From: Gracilinema caldarium DSM 7334
GTDB lineage: Bacteria; Spirochaetota; Spirochaetia; Treponematales; Breznakiellaceae
Reading direction: 5' to 3'
Assembly: GCF_000219725.1 (NCBI RefSeq)
Contig: NC_015732.1
Coordinates: 2,982,972 to 3,046,971, forward strand
DNA length: 64,000 nucleotides
Position 1 is the first letter of the stretch. Each line of letters starts with the position of its first letter. Below the pieces are notes generated by a model. The model saw only the letters and a program-made list of their open reading frames with translations. It made no database searches and was not told where the DNA came from. The position numbers and the translations under genes are program-made. Below are positions 52,566 through 59,256 of the stretch, piece after piece.

Positions 52566-52594
52566 ATAGTAACGACTTGCAGTTACTTTGACAA
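52566..52594 (-). promoter_or_regulatory. Promoter with embedded dyad ahead of the aromatic/ilv/leu operon
   Basis: On the minus strand, TTGTCA (52594-52589), 17 bases, then TACTAT (52571-52566), 24 bases before the ATG. The dyad AGTAAC (52568-52573) and GTTACT (52582-52587), 8 bases apart, overlaps spacer and -10 box and may be an operator. The short leader has no room for a T-box or attenuator. Confidence 0.6.
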
Positions 52595-52749
52595 GAGGAT
52601 TTCTGTATGGTTATGCAATATTCTTAAGTATTTTTGCATATTTTTCTAATAATAAAGAGGCTTTAATAATAATAAAGTCTAAACAGAGGTATCATTTCAG
52701 ATTGATGAATATCATTGACGGAAGTTAATTCGGCCGTCATACTGAGCAT
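52595..52749. other. Intergenic region of the divergent pair, AT-rich
   Basis: It contains two direct copies of TAATAATAAAG (within 52648-52680) and a 6-bp dyad TGACGG (52716-52721) with CCGTCA (52734-52739) just before the plus-strand gene. TTGACG (52715-52720) and TACTGA (52740-52745) could be a weak promoter ending 4 bases from the ATG at 52750. No gene is seen. Confidence 0.4.
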
Positions 52750-53535
52750 ATGACTAAGAATCTTGATATTATCCGCTCCAAACGAGCCTTTATTATTGAT
52801 ATGGATGGGGTCATCTACCATGGGAACCGGCTACTTAAGGGAGCCGCCGAGTTGGTGGATTGGCTCAATGCAAACAATAAGTCCTACCTGTTTCTAACTA
52901 ATTCCAGTGAACGGTCACCCATCGAACTGTCCCAAAAGCTTGCACGGCTCGGTATATCGGTAGAACCGGAGCATTTTTATACCAGTGCCCTGGCGACGGC
53001 CAGTTTCCTTGCCGCCCAAAAACCAGGCGGCTCGGTCTATGTGATCGGCGAACCGGGCCTCATTGCAGCCCTCTATGATGCGGGCTTTACCATGAATAAC
53101 ATCAATCCCGATTACGTGGTGGTTGGGGAAGGCCGGGGATACAGCCTCGAAGCCCTGGAACGGGCGGTAAAGTTGGTACTTCAGGGAGCCCGGCTCATCG
53201 GCACCAATCCTGACCTGAGCGGGCCCACCGAGGATGGCATTGTCCCTGCCTGCGGGGCCCTCGTCGCTCCCATAGAGCTAGCTACGGGCAAGAAAGCCTA
53301 CTTTGTCGGAAAACCGAACCCCCTCATGATGCGCCACGCCCTGCGCCGGCTCAACGCCCGGCGGGAAGAAACGGTCATCATCGGCGACCGGATGGACACG
53401 GACATCGTCGCCGGAATTGAATCGGAAATAGAAACGGTCCTCGTCCTCTCCGGCGTCACAGGCCCCCTGGATATCGCCACCTATGCCTACCAGCCCCGGC
53501 ACATCCTGGACGGGGTATTCGAGATTGTGGGGTAG
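52750..53535 (+). CDS. HAD-IIA family phosphatase, NagD-like
   Basis: A 261-residue HAD hydrolase with motif I FIIDMDGVIYHGNRLL, motif II FLTNSSERSPIELSQKL, the motif III Lys in FVGKPNPLMMRHAL and motif IV VIIGDRMDTDIVAGIES. NagD/AraL-type enzymes remove phosphate from small nucleotides or sugars; the substrate is not known. The last 28 bases before the final four codons recur after the AbiE module, so its C-terminal codons (EIVG) may come from an insertion, the original end probably being ILDGVF. No ribosome site is seen. Confidence 0.9.
   Translation: MTKNLDIIRSKRAFIIDMDGVIYHGNRLLKGAAELVDWLNANNKSYLFLTNSSERSPIELSQKLARLGISVEPEHFYTSALATASFLAAQKPGGSVYVIGEPGLIAALYDAGFTMNNINPDYVVVGEGRGYSLEALERAVKLVLQGARLIGTNPDLSGPTEDGIVPACGALVAPIELATGKKAYFVGKPNPLMMRHALRRLNARREETVIIGDRMDTDIVAGIESEIETVLVLSGVTGPLDIATYAYQPRHILDGVFEIVG
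53493..53520 (+). repeat. 28-bp direct repeat flanking the AbiE module, left copy
   Basis: The 28 bases from GCCCCGGCACATC to GGGGTATTC lie inside the 3' end of the HAD-IIA gene and are identical to 55054-55081. They bracket exactly the AbiE operator and genes. Confidence 0.95.
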
Positions 53536-53540
53536 TACTT

Positions 53541-53587
53541 GTTTTTCTCCAGAAAGTATACTATTGTTATACTTACTGGAGAAAAAC
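53541..53587 (+). promoter_or_regulatory. Long palindromic operator of the AbiE module
   Basis: GTTTTTCTCCAG (53541-53552) is the exact reverse complement of CTGGAGAAAAAC (53576-53587), and inside it AGTATA (53555-53560) pairs with TATACT (53568-53573). The right arm contains the GGAG ribosome site and ends one base before the ATG at 53589. AbiEi antitoxins repress by binding inverted repeats before their own gene, so this is the likely autoregulatory site. Confidence 0.85.
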
Positions 53588-53588
53588 T

Positions 53589-54179
53589 ATGATTTTAAAC
53601 AGTCTTTCAGTGATGGACTCTCTAAAAAAGTATGCATCTCCAAAAGCCCGCCTCACCAGATTATTAAAAACCGGTAAGCTTATCCAGATACGCCGGGGAC
53701 TCTATGTTGATGAAAGAACTATTTCACCCCGAGTTCTTGCCCCGCTGATCTACGGACCATCCTATATATCTTTTCAATATGCCCTGGCCTTTCATGGGCT
53801 AATTCCAGAAAAGGTCGAAATCGTTACTTCTGCAAGTTTTAATAAAAATAAGAATAAGATCTACCGTACCCCCCTGGGGGAATACAGATATTATTATGTA
53901 CCAACGACTGTATATTCTTATGGCATTTCGCTCATTGACGAAAATGGATATACATTCTTGCTCGCATCGGCAGAAAAAGCACTGTGTGATGCCCTCTATA
54001 GGATTACAAGTATTACTAAGGTTTCTGATCTGGAAACAGTATTATTTGAAGACTGGCGAATGGAACCTGAAGACATAGAATCCCTGGATACGGACTTTAT
54101 AATGATGATTACACCGAGATATGGCAGAAGATCACTGTTATTCTTTCGTGAATGGTTTCAAAAAAGGGGAACGCAATGA
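53589..54179 (+). CDS. AbiEi-type antitoxin (type IV toxin-antitoxin system)
   Basis: A 196-residue protein with an N-terminal winged-helix (KARLTRLLKTGKLIQIRRGLYV) and the AbiEi body: YGPSYISFQYALAFHGLIPEKVEIVTSAS, then YYVPTTVYSYGISL and ASAEKALCDALYRI. Such antitoxins repress the operon and counter the nucleotidyltransferase toxin without direct contact. The stop overlaps the toxin start (ATGA). Confidence 0.9.
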   Translation: MILNSLSVMDSLKKYASPKARLTRLLKTGKLIQIRRGLYVDERTISPRVLAPLIYGPSYISFQYALAFHGLIPEKVEIVTSASFNKNKNKIYRTPLGEYRYYYVPTTVYSYGISLIDENGYTFLLASAEKALCDALYRITSITKVSDLETVLFEDWRMEPEDIESLDTDFIMMITPRYGRRSLLFFREWFQKRGTQ

Positions 54180-55051
54180 AGGATAGGTCAGCGATACAAA
54201 CTTTGATGGAACGCTATAACTGTCAAAATAACGATGATCGACGAATTGCTCTACGAGAAATTGTTCAAGAGATAAGCCTGCTAGGACTGTCACGAACAAG
54301 TTTTTTTAATCATGCAGCATTTTATGGTGGTACAGCTCTTCGAATATTTTATGACCTCGATCGCTTTTCTGAAGATATGGGTTTCAGCCTAATCGAGCCT
54401 GATGAAAACTTTAAACTTGAATCATACTTGGGAGCCGTTAGAGATGAACTGGGGGCATGGGGCTTTGACATGCAGGTTGAACAGAAAGTACAAAGTACTG
54501 ATAAAACTATTCAGTCCGCTTTTATTAAAGGGGGTACGCTCATTCATCTTATAAAGATTGCCTCGATTACCCTACCCGTTTCAGGGGTCCCGGAAAATGA
54601 GTTGATTAAAATAAAAATCGAAATCGACACCAATCCTCCTGCAGATGCGGGCTTTGAAGTTAAATATCGATTACAACCGCTTCCATTTTCTGTACGGTTG
54701 TATGATAAGGCCTCATTGTTTGCAGGGAAATTACATGCACTACTCTGTCGTGGGTGGAAAAACCGAGTAAAGGGAAGAGATTTTTATGATTACCTATGGT
54801 ACCTTTCCAGAAATATTCCGGTAAACATCAGACATCTCCAGCGGCGAATGGAACAAACTGGTCATTGGAAATCAGATGATATTCTTACCCTGGAAAAACT
54901 TAAACAATTACTATCTGAGCGTTTTACTACAATAGATTTTAAACAAGCCAGGGAAGACGTGCTTCCCTTTGTCAAGGACAGCCGCACCCTGGATCTTTGG
55001 AGTTATGAGTTTTTTAACACGGTAACCCAGGACCATTTGCACGTTATGTGA
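54176..55051 (+). CDS. AbiEii-type nucleotidyltransferase toxin, altered catalytic motif
   Basis: A 291-residue nucleotidyltransferase-fold protein starting at ATG 54176, with a GGGGA ribosome site. The first motif FYGGTALRIFYDLDRFSEDMGFSL corresponds to the family pattern GGTALRxxYxLxRFSEDLDFSL, but the second metal-binding Asp is Gly here (codon GGT). Later parts are present: the Lys-rich IKIKIEIDTNPP, and DKASLFAGKLHALLCRGWKNRVKGRDFYDYLWYL. AbiEii transfers nucleotides to tRNA or RNA and mediates phage abortive infection. The Asp-to-Gly change may make it inactive or need another metal ligand. Confidence 0.88.
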   Translation: MKDRSAIQTLMERYNCQNNDDRRIALREIVQEISLLGLSRTSFFNHAAFYGGTALRIFYDLDRFSEDMGFSLIEPDENFKLESYLGAVRDELGAWGFDMQVEQKVQSTDKTIQSAFIKGGTLIHLIKIASITLPVSGVPENELIKIKIEIDTNPPADAGFEVKYRLQPLPFSVRLYDKASLFAGKLHALLCRGWKNRVKGRDFYDYLWYLSRNIPVNIRHLQRRMEQTGHWKSDDILTLEKLKQLLSERFTTIDFKQAREDVLPFVKDSRTLDLWSYEFFNTVTQDHLHVM

Positions 55052-55053
55052 GT

Positions 55054-55081
55054 GCCCCGGCACATCCTGGACGGGGTATTC
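55054..55081 (+). repeat. 28-bp direct repeat flanking the AbiE module, right copy
   Basis: Identical to 53493-53520. In the HAD-IIA reading frame this copy would read RHILDGVF followed at once by a TAA stop, probably the original 3' end of the HAD-IIA gene before insertion. Confidence 0.95.
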
Positions 55082-55099
55082 TAAATTACAGGAGCAGCT

Positions 55100-55774
55100 A
55101 TGCAGCGCCATACATATTCATTGCCACGGGGCCTCACCCTTCTGTTCATCAACCTGTTTATCCTTCTTCCCGGATCCTTAATAGCCCATCCTCACATGTC
55201 CCTGGAAGCCAAAGTAGATTTTGTTCTGGAGGGCAAAACCTGTACCGGTGCCTGGATGGAGTGGACCTTTGACCCCCTCTTTAGTGCGGCCATCATTGGT
55301 GAACATGACACTAATCGGGATGGCCGCTTTGATACAAAAGAAAACACCCAGGTCTACCAGAGGGCATTCATCAACTTAAAAAACTATGGGTACTTTATCT
55401 ATATTCGGAAAGGAGACACACGATCAAATCCGGCGGGGGTGGAACAATTTCAGGCTTTTCAGAAACAGGGACGGCTGGTCTATCGTTTTTTTGTCCCCCT
55501 CAAACAGGATCTTGCCGCTAGCCCTCTGCATCTTGCGGTGTTCGATACCACCTTTTACTGCGCTGTGCGGTATGCTACGAATGGAATCGGCTGTATCGAT
55601 GCAACAGGGAAACGGCTTCCTGAGCCGCCGGAGGAGCCTTCTATTACGGTTGCGATTAATAAAAAATATCCTATATATTATAATCCGCAAGGGGCATCGA
55701 ATGATTTTCGGGTCTACAATACCTGGGAAAAGGGTTTAGAGATTGCCTATCCGGAGGAGATTACCATTCAATGA
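55100..55774 (+). CDS. DUF1007 family exported protein
   Basis: A 224-residue protein with a signal peptide (TLLFINLFILLPGSLIAHPH) whose mature start HPHMSLEAKVDFVL is typical for DUF1007, often encoded beside metal-ion exporters of the NicO/RcnA type. Conserved parts are WTFDPLFSAAIIGEHDTNRDGRFD and LKNYGYFIYIRKGD. It is likely a periplasmic, metal-binding accessory. A strong ribosome site (AGGAG) precedes the ATG. It overlaps the transporter gene by four bases. Confidence 0.85.
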   Translation: MQRHTYSLPRGLTLLFINLFILLPGSLIAHPHMSLEAKVDFVLEGKTCTGAWMEWTFDPLFSAAIIGEHDTNRDGRFDTKENTQVYQRAFINLKNYGYFIYIRKGDTRSNPAGVEQFQAFQKQGRLVYRFFVPLKQDLAASPLHLAVFDTTFYCAVRYATNGIGCIDATGKRLPEPPEEPSITVAINKKYPIYYNPQGASNDFRVYNTWEKGLEIAYPEEITIQ

Positions 55775-56790
55775 AGTCCTTCATAAATCTAATCATTACT
55801 ATATTGATGAAGGGTCTGCACAGCTTGCACAGCCCCTTTTTACGAATTCATAGAACGACTTCTTTTTGGCGGCGACTTGTATTAGCGGTATTTCTCCTAT
55901 GCTGTGGTTTTACGCCCATGGTGCAGGCAAATCCCTTTCTCTCCTCAGGTTCTTCAGAAACCAACGAAGGCCCCCTGGTGCGCCCCCCTGCCAGTACGGG
56001 GCCTTTTACCGCCACTCAGCTGGACCTGCGGGAACAGCTGGTCCAATATCTGGAATCCTTTCGAGAACATCCGCAATTGTCAGCGGTTTTTGCTGTTCTG
56101 GCGGCGGCTTTTGCCTATGGGGTACTACATGCGGCAGGGCCTGGGCATCGAAAGACCATTGTGTTTTCACTCTTTCTGGGAAAAACCTGCAGAATATGGG
56201 ATCCTTTGGTGGCAGGTTTTTTCTCAGCCTTTGTTCATGCAGGTTCTGGCATTATCCTGATCCTTGGACTTTCTCTGATTCGAGGCACAATCATAGGCCT
56301 GGGGACTTCAGAGCGTATCCGGGAATACCTTGATGCGGGGACCTTTGTAGTACTGGCTGGTTTTGCAGTCCTGCTGCTCTTATACCGTGGCTGGAGCTTT
56401 TTCAGAACACAACCAAAAGGATTAAACCAAAAAACGCCAACAACCCAGAAGACACCAACCGCTTTGAACACCGGTGTCTACACCCTTCTTTTTACGACAA
56501 GCCTCGTCCCCTGTCCGGGAGCCATGATGGTCCTGCTCTTTGCGTTATACGGAGAAGTCCTCTGGCTCGGTGTTGTAAGTGTTCTATCCATGTCTATCGG
56601 AATGGGTCTTATTATTTCTCTCGTGGGTTATCTGGCCTATGCAGGAAATCAAGGCCTTTTTTGGAAACTGCGTACAAAGGGCCCAGTCCTTGAGCAGATT
56701 TCCCATGGCATGGAACTTTTTTCTTATATCTTGCTTATTGGTTTTAGTTTGTACAATCTTGAGCCACTTATTAGGAACCTTAGTCGCTAA
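55771..56790 (+). CDS. Nickel/cobalt transporter-like membrane protein, NicO/RcnA family
   Basis: A 339-residue protein with an N-terminal signal-like segment and about six membrane segments. The metal motif is YGVLHAAGPGHRKTIVFSLFLG, followed by AFVHAGSGIILILGLSL and the late TTSLVPCPGAMMVLLFALYGEV. There is no His-rich loop as in RcnA. With the DUF1007 partner it probably exports or imports a divalent metal (Ni, Co or Zn). The gene starts in the ATGA overlap. Confidence 0.85.
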   Translation: MKSFINLIITILMKGLHSLHSPFLRIHRTTSFWRRLVLAVFLLCCGFTPMVQANPFLSSGSSETNEGPLVRPPASTGPFTATQLDLREQLVQYLESFREHPQLSAVFAVLAAAFAYGVLHAAGPGHRKTIVFSLFLGKTCRIWDPLVAGFFSAFVHAGSGIILILGLSLIRGTIIGLGTSERIREYLDAGTFVVLAGFAVLLLLYRGWSFFRTQPKGLNQKTPTTQKTPTALNTGVYTLLFTTSLVPCPGAMMVLLFALYGEVLWLGVVSVLSMSIGMGLIISLVGYLAYAGNQGLFWKLRTKGPVLEQISHGMELFSYILLIGFSLYNLEPLIRNLSR

Positions 56791-56821
56791 GGGGTACAGC
56801 ACACATTTTGTATTTATTTAC

Positions 56822-56855
56822 TTAACATTTTTACATCTTTACTGTATAATGTTAA
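56822..56855 (+). promoter_or_regulatory. Promoter inside a dyad ahead of hipA
   Basis: TTAACA (56822-56827), 17 bases, then a perfect TATAAT (56845-56850). The same bases make an inverted repeat TTAACATT (56822-56829) and AATGTTAA (56848-56855), so a dimeric repressor such as the HipB-like protein could cover both boxes. Confidence 0.75.
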
Positions 56856-56871
56856 ATGGATAGATACAAAC

Positions 56872-58056
56872 ATGATAGATGTCTATGTGAACCAACAAAA
56901 AGTGGGGACTCTAAGCAAGGAAGGTCGGGAGTATGTTTTTACCTATCACACTACCGCCCCTGCCCTGTTCGTATCCCTGACTATGCCTGTTCGGGAACGC
57001 AGTTATGTTTTTTCCCATGACCAACTGCACCCAATATTTAATCAATATATACCGGAAGGATACCTCCTGGAACTGTTCAGGAACCTTCTCTCAAAGCAAC
57101 TCGGCGAAATTGATGAGTTAAAATTACTTGCAGTACTGGCACCAGGTATTACAGGACGCTTAACCTTTGTGCCCCATGACTCGGCAATACAACAACTTGT
57201 AACTACATCATCAAAATATCCGAAGACATCTATATCAGTAGATACAATTCTTCATAGTCCGGAAGACGTCTTTGAAGAACTCATCCAGCACTTTCTCTTT
57301 CGTTCTGCCATTGGAGGAGTACAACCAAAGGTGCTTGCCACCTTGCAAGAAAGGGTAAGTCTTCCCTATCAGGATTACATCATAAAAACCAGCGGGGACC
57401 ACTATCCTTTCCTAACGGTTAATGAATACTTCTGTTTACGAGCGGCCCAGAGCGCCGGATGTCAGGTGCCGGAAGTATACCTGAGTGACAACCAAAAACT
57501 CCTTGTAATTAAGCGGTTTACGGCTAACCACAATCCAGCCCCAGGATTTGAAGAAGTGGCAGTCCTTCTTGGAAAAACAAACCGGCAGAAATACGAAGGA
57601 AGCTATGAACAGGTAGCCCGGGCTTTTCAAGTTTTTACTGCACCTCAACATCGCATCGAATCCCTTGAACAGCTGTTTCGGATGATGGTCCTTATGGTAC
57701 TGCTTCGAAATGGTGATGCACACCTGAAAAACTTTGGTCTCCTGTATACCACAGGAATAGATGATGCCCACATCTCGCCGGTCTACGACCTGGTCACCAC
57801 TACCTGTTATCTCCCTCGCGATATCCCGGCCCTCACCTTGAATGGTAATAAACGATGGTGGACTAAAAAACAGCTCTGCGCCTTTGGAGAACGGTTCTGC
57901 CTGCTTCCTCCCTATCGAACAAACGAAATCTGGGAGCAATGTATATATGCCATTGAGCACACAAAAAAGGAACTTCAGGAGTATACGCGGGAGCACCCTA
58001 TCTTTCGGGATATGGGCGAGCGGATACTTCATCAATGGCAGTCTGCAGTTTCCTGA
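56872..58056 (+). CDS. hipA: HipA-like serine/threonine kinase toxin
   Basis: A 394-residue HipA-type kinase. It has the N-terminal subdomain (DVYVNQQKVGTLSKEGREYVFTY, FNQYIPEGYLLELF), a nucleotide loop in IGGVQPKVLATL, IIKTSGDHYPFLTVNEYFCLRAAQSAG, the catalytic loop RNGDAHLKNFGLLY (Asp and Asn present) and the metal Asp in ISPVYDLVTT. Known HipA proteins phosphorylate aminoacyl-tRNA synthetases and induce growth arrest. It precedes its HTH partner by 27 bases, the reverse of the classic hipB-hipA order. Confidence 0.9.
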   Translation: MIDVYVNQQKVGTLSKEGREYVFTYHTTAPALFVSLTMPVRERSYVFSHDQLHPIFNQYIPEGYLLELFRNLLSKQLGEIDELKLLAVLAPGITGRLTFVPHDSAIQQLVTTSSKYPKTSISVDTILHSPEDVFEELIQHFLFRSAIGGVQPKVLATLQERVSLPYQDYIIKTSGDHYPFLTVNEYFCLRAAQSAGCQVPEVYLSDNQKLLVIKRFTANHNPAPGFEEVAVLLGKTNRQKYEGSYEQVARAFQVFTAPQHRIESLEQLFRMMVLMVLLRNGDAHLKNFGLLYTTGIDDAHISPVYDLVTTTCYLPRDIPALTLNGNKRWWTKKQLCAFGERFCLLPPYRTNEIWEQCIYAIEHTKKELQEYTREHPIFRDMGERILHQWQSAVS

Positions 58057-58083
58057 TTCTTAACCGATTCCAAGGAGTTTCGT

Positions 58084-58332
58084 ATGAAGATTGATGAACT
58101 GGGACCAGCCCTGGCACAGCGCCGTAAAGCCTTGGGACTTACCCAGGAAGCCCTCTGCAGGGAACTAGCCATAAGCCGGGTTACCCTTTCGGCCTTTGAA
58201 AACGGCAGAAACCTTTCCCTGAGCCTTCGCCAGTTAGGCCGTATTCTGCAACGGCTCGATTTGGAACTGGACCTGCAACCTCGGCAGAGTCTTCCCACCC
58301 TGGACGAAATCCTTGCGGGGAAGCTGTCATAA
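58084..58332 (+). CDS. hipB: HipB-like Xre-family antitoxin/repressor
   Basis: An 82-residue protein with a helix-turn-helix (ALAQRRKALGLTQEALCRELAISRVTLSAFENGRNLSLSL) and a short tail (LELDLQPRQSLPTLDEILAGKLS). As in HipB it should bind an operator and neutralise HipA. An AAGGAG site precedes it. The likely operator is the dyad at 56822-56855. Confidence 0.88.
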   Translation: MKIDELGPALAQRRKALGLTQEALCRELAISRVTLSAFENGRNLSLSLRQLGRILQRLDLELDLQPRQSLPTLDEILAGKLS

Positions 58333-58366
58333 ATCTACAATTAATAGCATCATAAGGAGTCCTGCT

Positions 58367-59143
58367 GTGTCCCACCAAGACCTTCCACCCCTCATTCCTT
58401 CTCCCCTGCCTCGACTAAGTCGGCCCTATGTGGTCCTCAGTTGGGCCCAGAGTGCGGATGGGCAGATTGCCACAAGAACCGGCGACTCCAAGTACCTTTC
58501 ATCCCCCGAATCCCTGCAGGTTCAGCAAATACTCAGGCGGGACTGCGATGCGGTTCTGGTCGGCATCGGGACGGTCCTGGCCGATGACCCGCGGCTCCTC
58601 TGCAGACTATCCCCGGAAGCAAATCCCCGGAACAGACAGCCCCTGCGGGTCATCCTGGATGCCCGCTTTCAGACACCCCCCGAAGCCTCTCTGTGCAAAA
58701 CAACTCGGGAAGGACCGGTCCTCATTATCGGAGCCGAAACCCAGCCCAGTAACAACGCAGAAAACGAAGCACAACGGAAGGATGAAGAAACGCGGATTCA
58801 AAAACTTCTTGCTCTGGGACTGGAAGTCATACGGGTGCCCATTGAAAAGGATTCCGTACCGAGCCGGCTGAAACTGGACCTTAGGACAGTGCTTGATAGA
58901 CTGTATCAACGGGGCATTCAAAGCCTTTTTGTAGAAGGCGGCTCGGCGGTCCTCACATCCTTTCTCAGGGCAAACCTCGCAGACCGGGTTATCCTGGATA
59001 TCAGCCCCCGCTTCATCGGCCAGGGCATTCCCGCAGTCCGGGATTTAGGGGTCCTTACCCTTCCTGAAGCGCGGCGATTTAAGACCATATCTGTGGAACA
59101 TTGGGGCGAAAATGTCGTCTGGGTCATGGATGCCCTTTCATAG
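58367..59143 (+). CDS. Stand-alone RibD C-terminal (DHFR-like) reductase
   Basis: A 258-residue protein from GTG 58367, eight bases after AAGGAG; a longer frame overlaps hipB. It has the RibD_C pattern YVVLSWAQSADGQIATRTGDSKYLSS, CDAVLVGIGTVLADDPRL and SLFVEGGSAVLTSFLRANLADRV. The usual substrate is 2,5-diamino-6-ribosylamino-4(3H)-pyrimidinone phosphate (riboflavin synthesis), with NADPH. No deaminase domain is attached and no other rib gene is nearby. The genome also imports riboflavin (rfuABCD), so the role may differ. A Gln/Asn/Glu-rich loop lies near residues 130-150. Confidence 0.82.
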   Translation: MSHQDLPPLIPSPLPRLSRPYVVLSWAQSADGQIATRTGDSKYLSSPESLQVQQILRRDCDAVLVGIGTVLADDPRLLCRLSPEANPRNRQPLRVILDARFQTPPEASLCKTTREGPVLIIGAETQPSNNAENEAQRKDEETRIQKLLALGLEVIRVPIEKDSVPSRLKLDLRTVLDRLYQRGIQSLFVEGGSAVLTSFLRANLADRVILDISPRFIGQGIPAVRDLGVLTLPEARRFKTISVEHWGENVVWVMDALS

Positions 59144-59158
59144 CACTACATATATTTA

Positions 59159-59256
59159 ATTTTACTAAAGTTTCTGTAAAATATATTCAAAATATTAAGA
59201 ATTCCTCTTGTTTTAATGATTATATTTTTAATAATATATAACCAACAGGAGGTCCT
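59159..59256 (+). promoter_or_regulatory. AT-rich promoter region of the second ilv/leu operon
   Basis: It holds the dyad ATTTTAC (59159-59165) with GTAAAAT (59176-59182) and a possible promoter TTGTTT (59208-59213), 18 bases, TAATAT (59232-59237). A strong AGGAGG (59247-59252) precedes the ATG of the second ilvD. The dyad may be an operator; the regulator is unknown. Confidence 0.4.

Noticed and set aside
52542-52749. T-box, leader peptide or attenuator ahead of the aromatic/branched-chain operon
   Set aside because: The best promoter lies only 24 bases from the start codon, there is no run of Leu/Val/Ile/Phe codons and no T-box sequence.
54152-54175. Upstream ATG start for the AbiEii-like toxin
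   Set aside because: It lies within the antitoxin gene; ATG 54176 has a good ribosome site and the ATGA overlap typical of this operon type.
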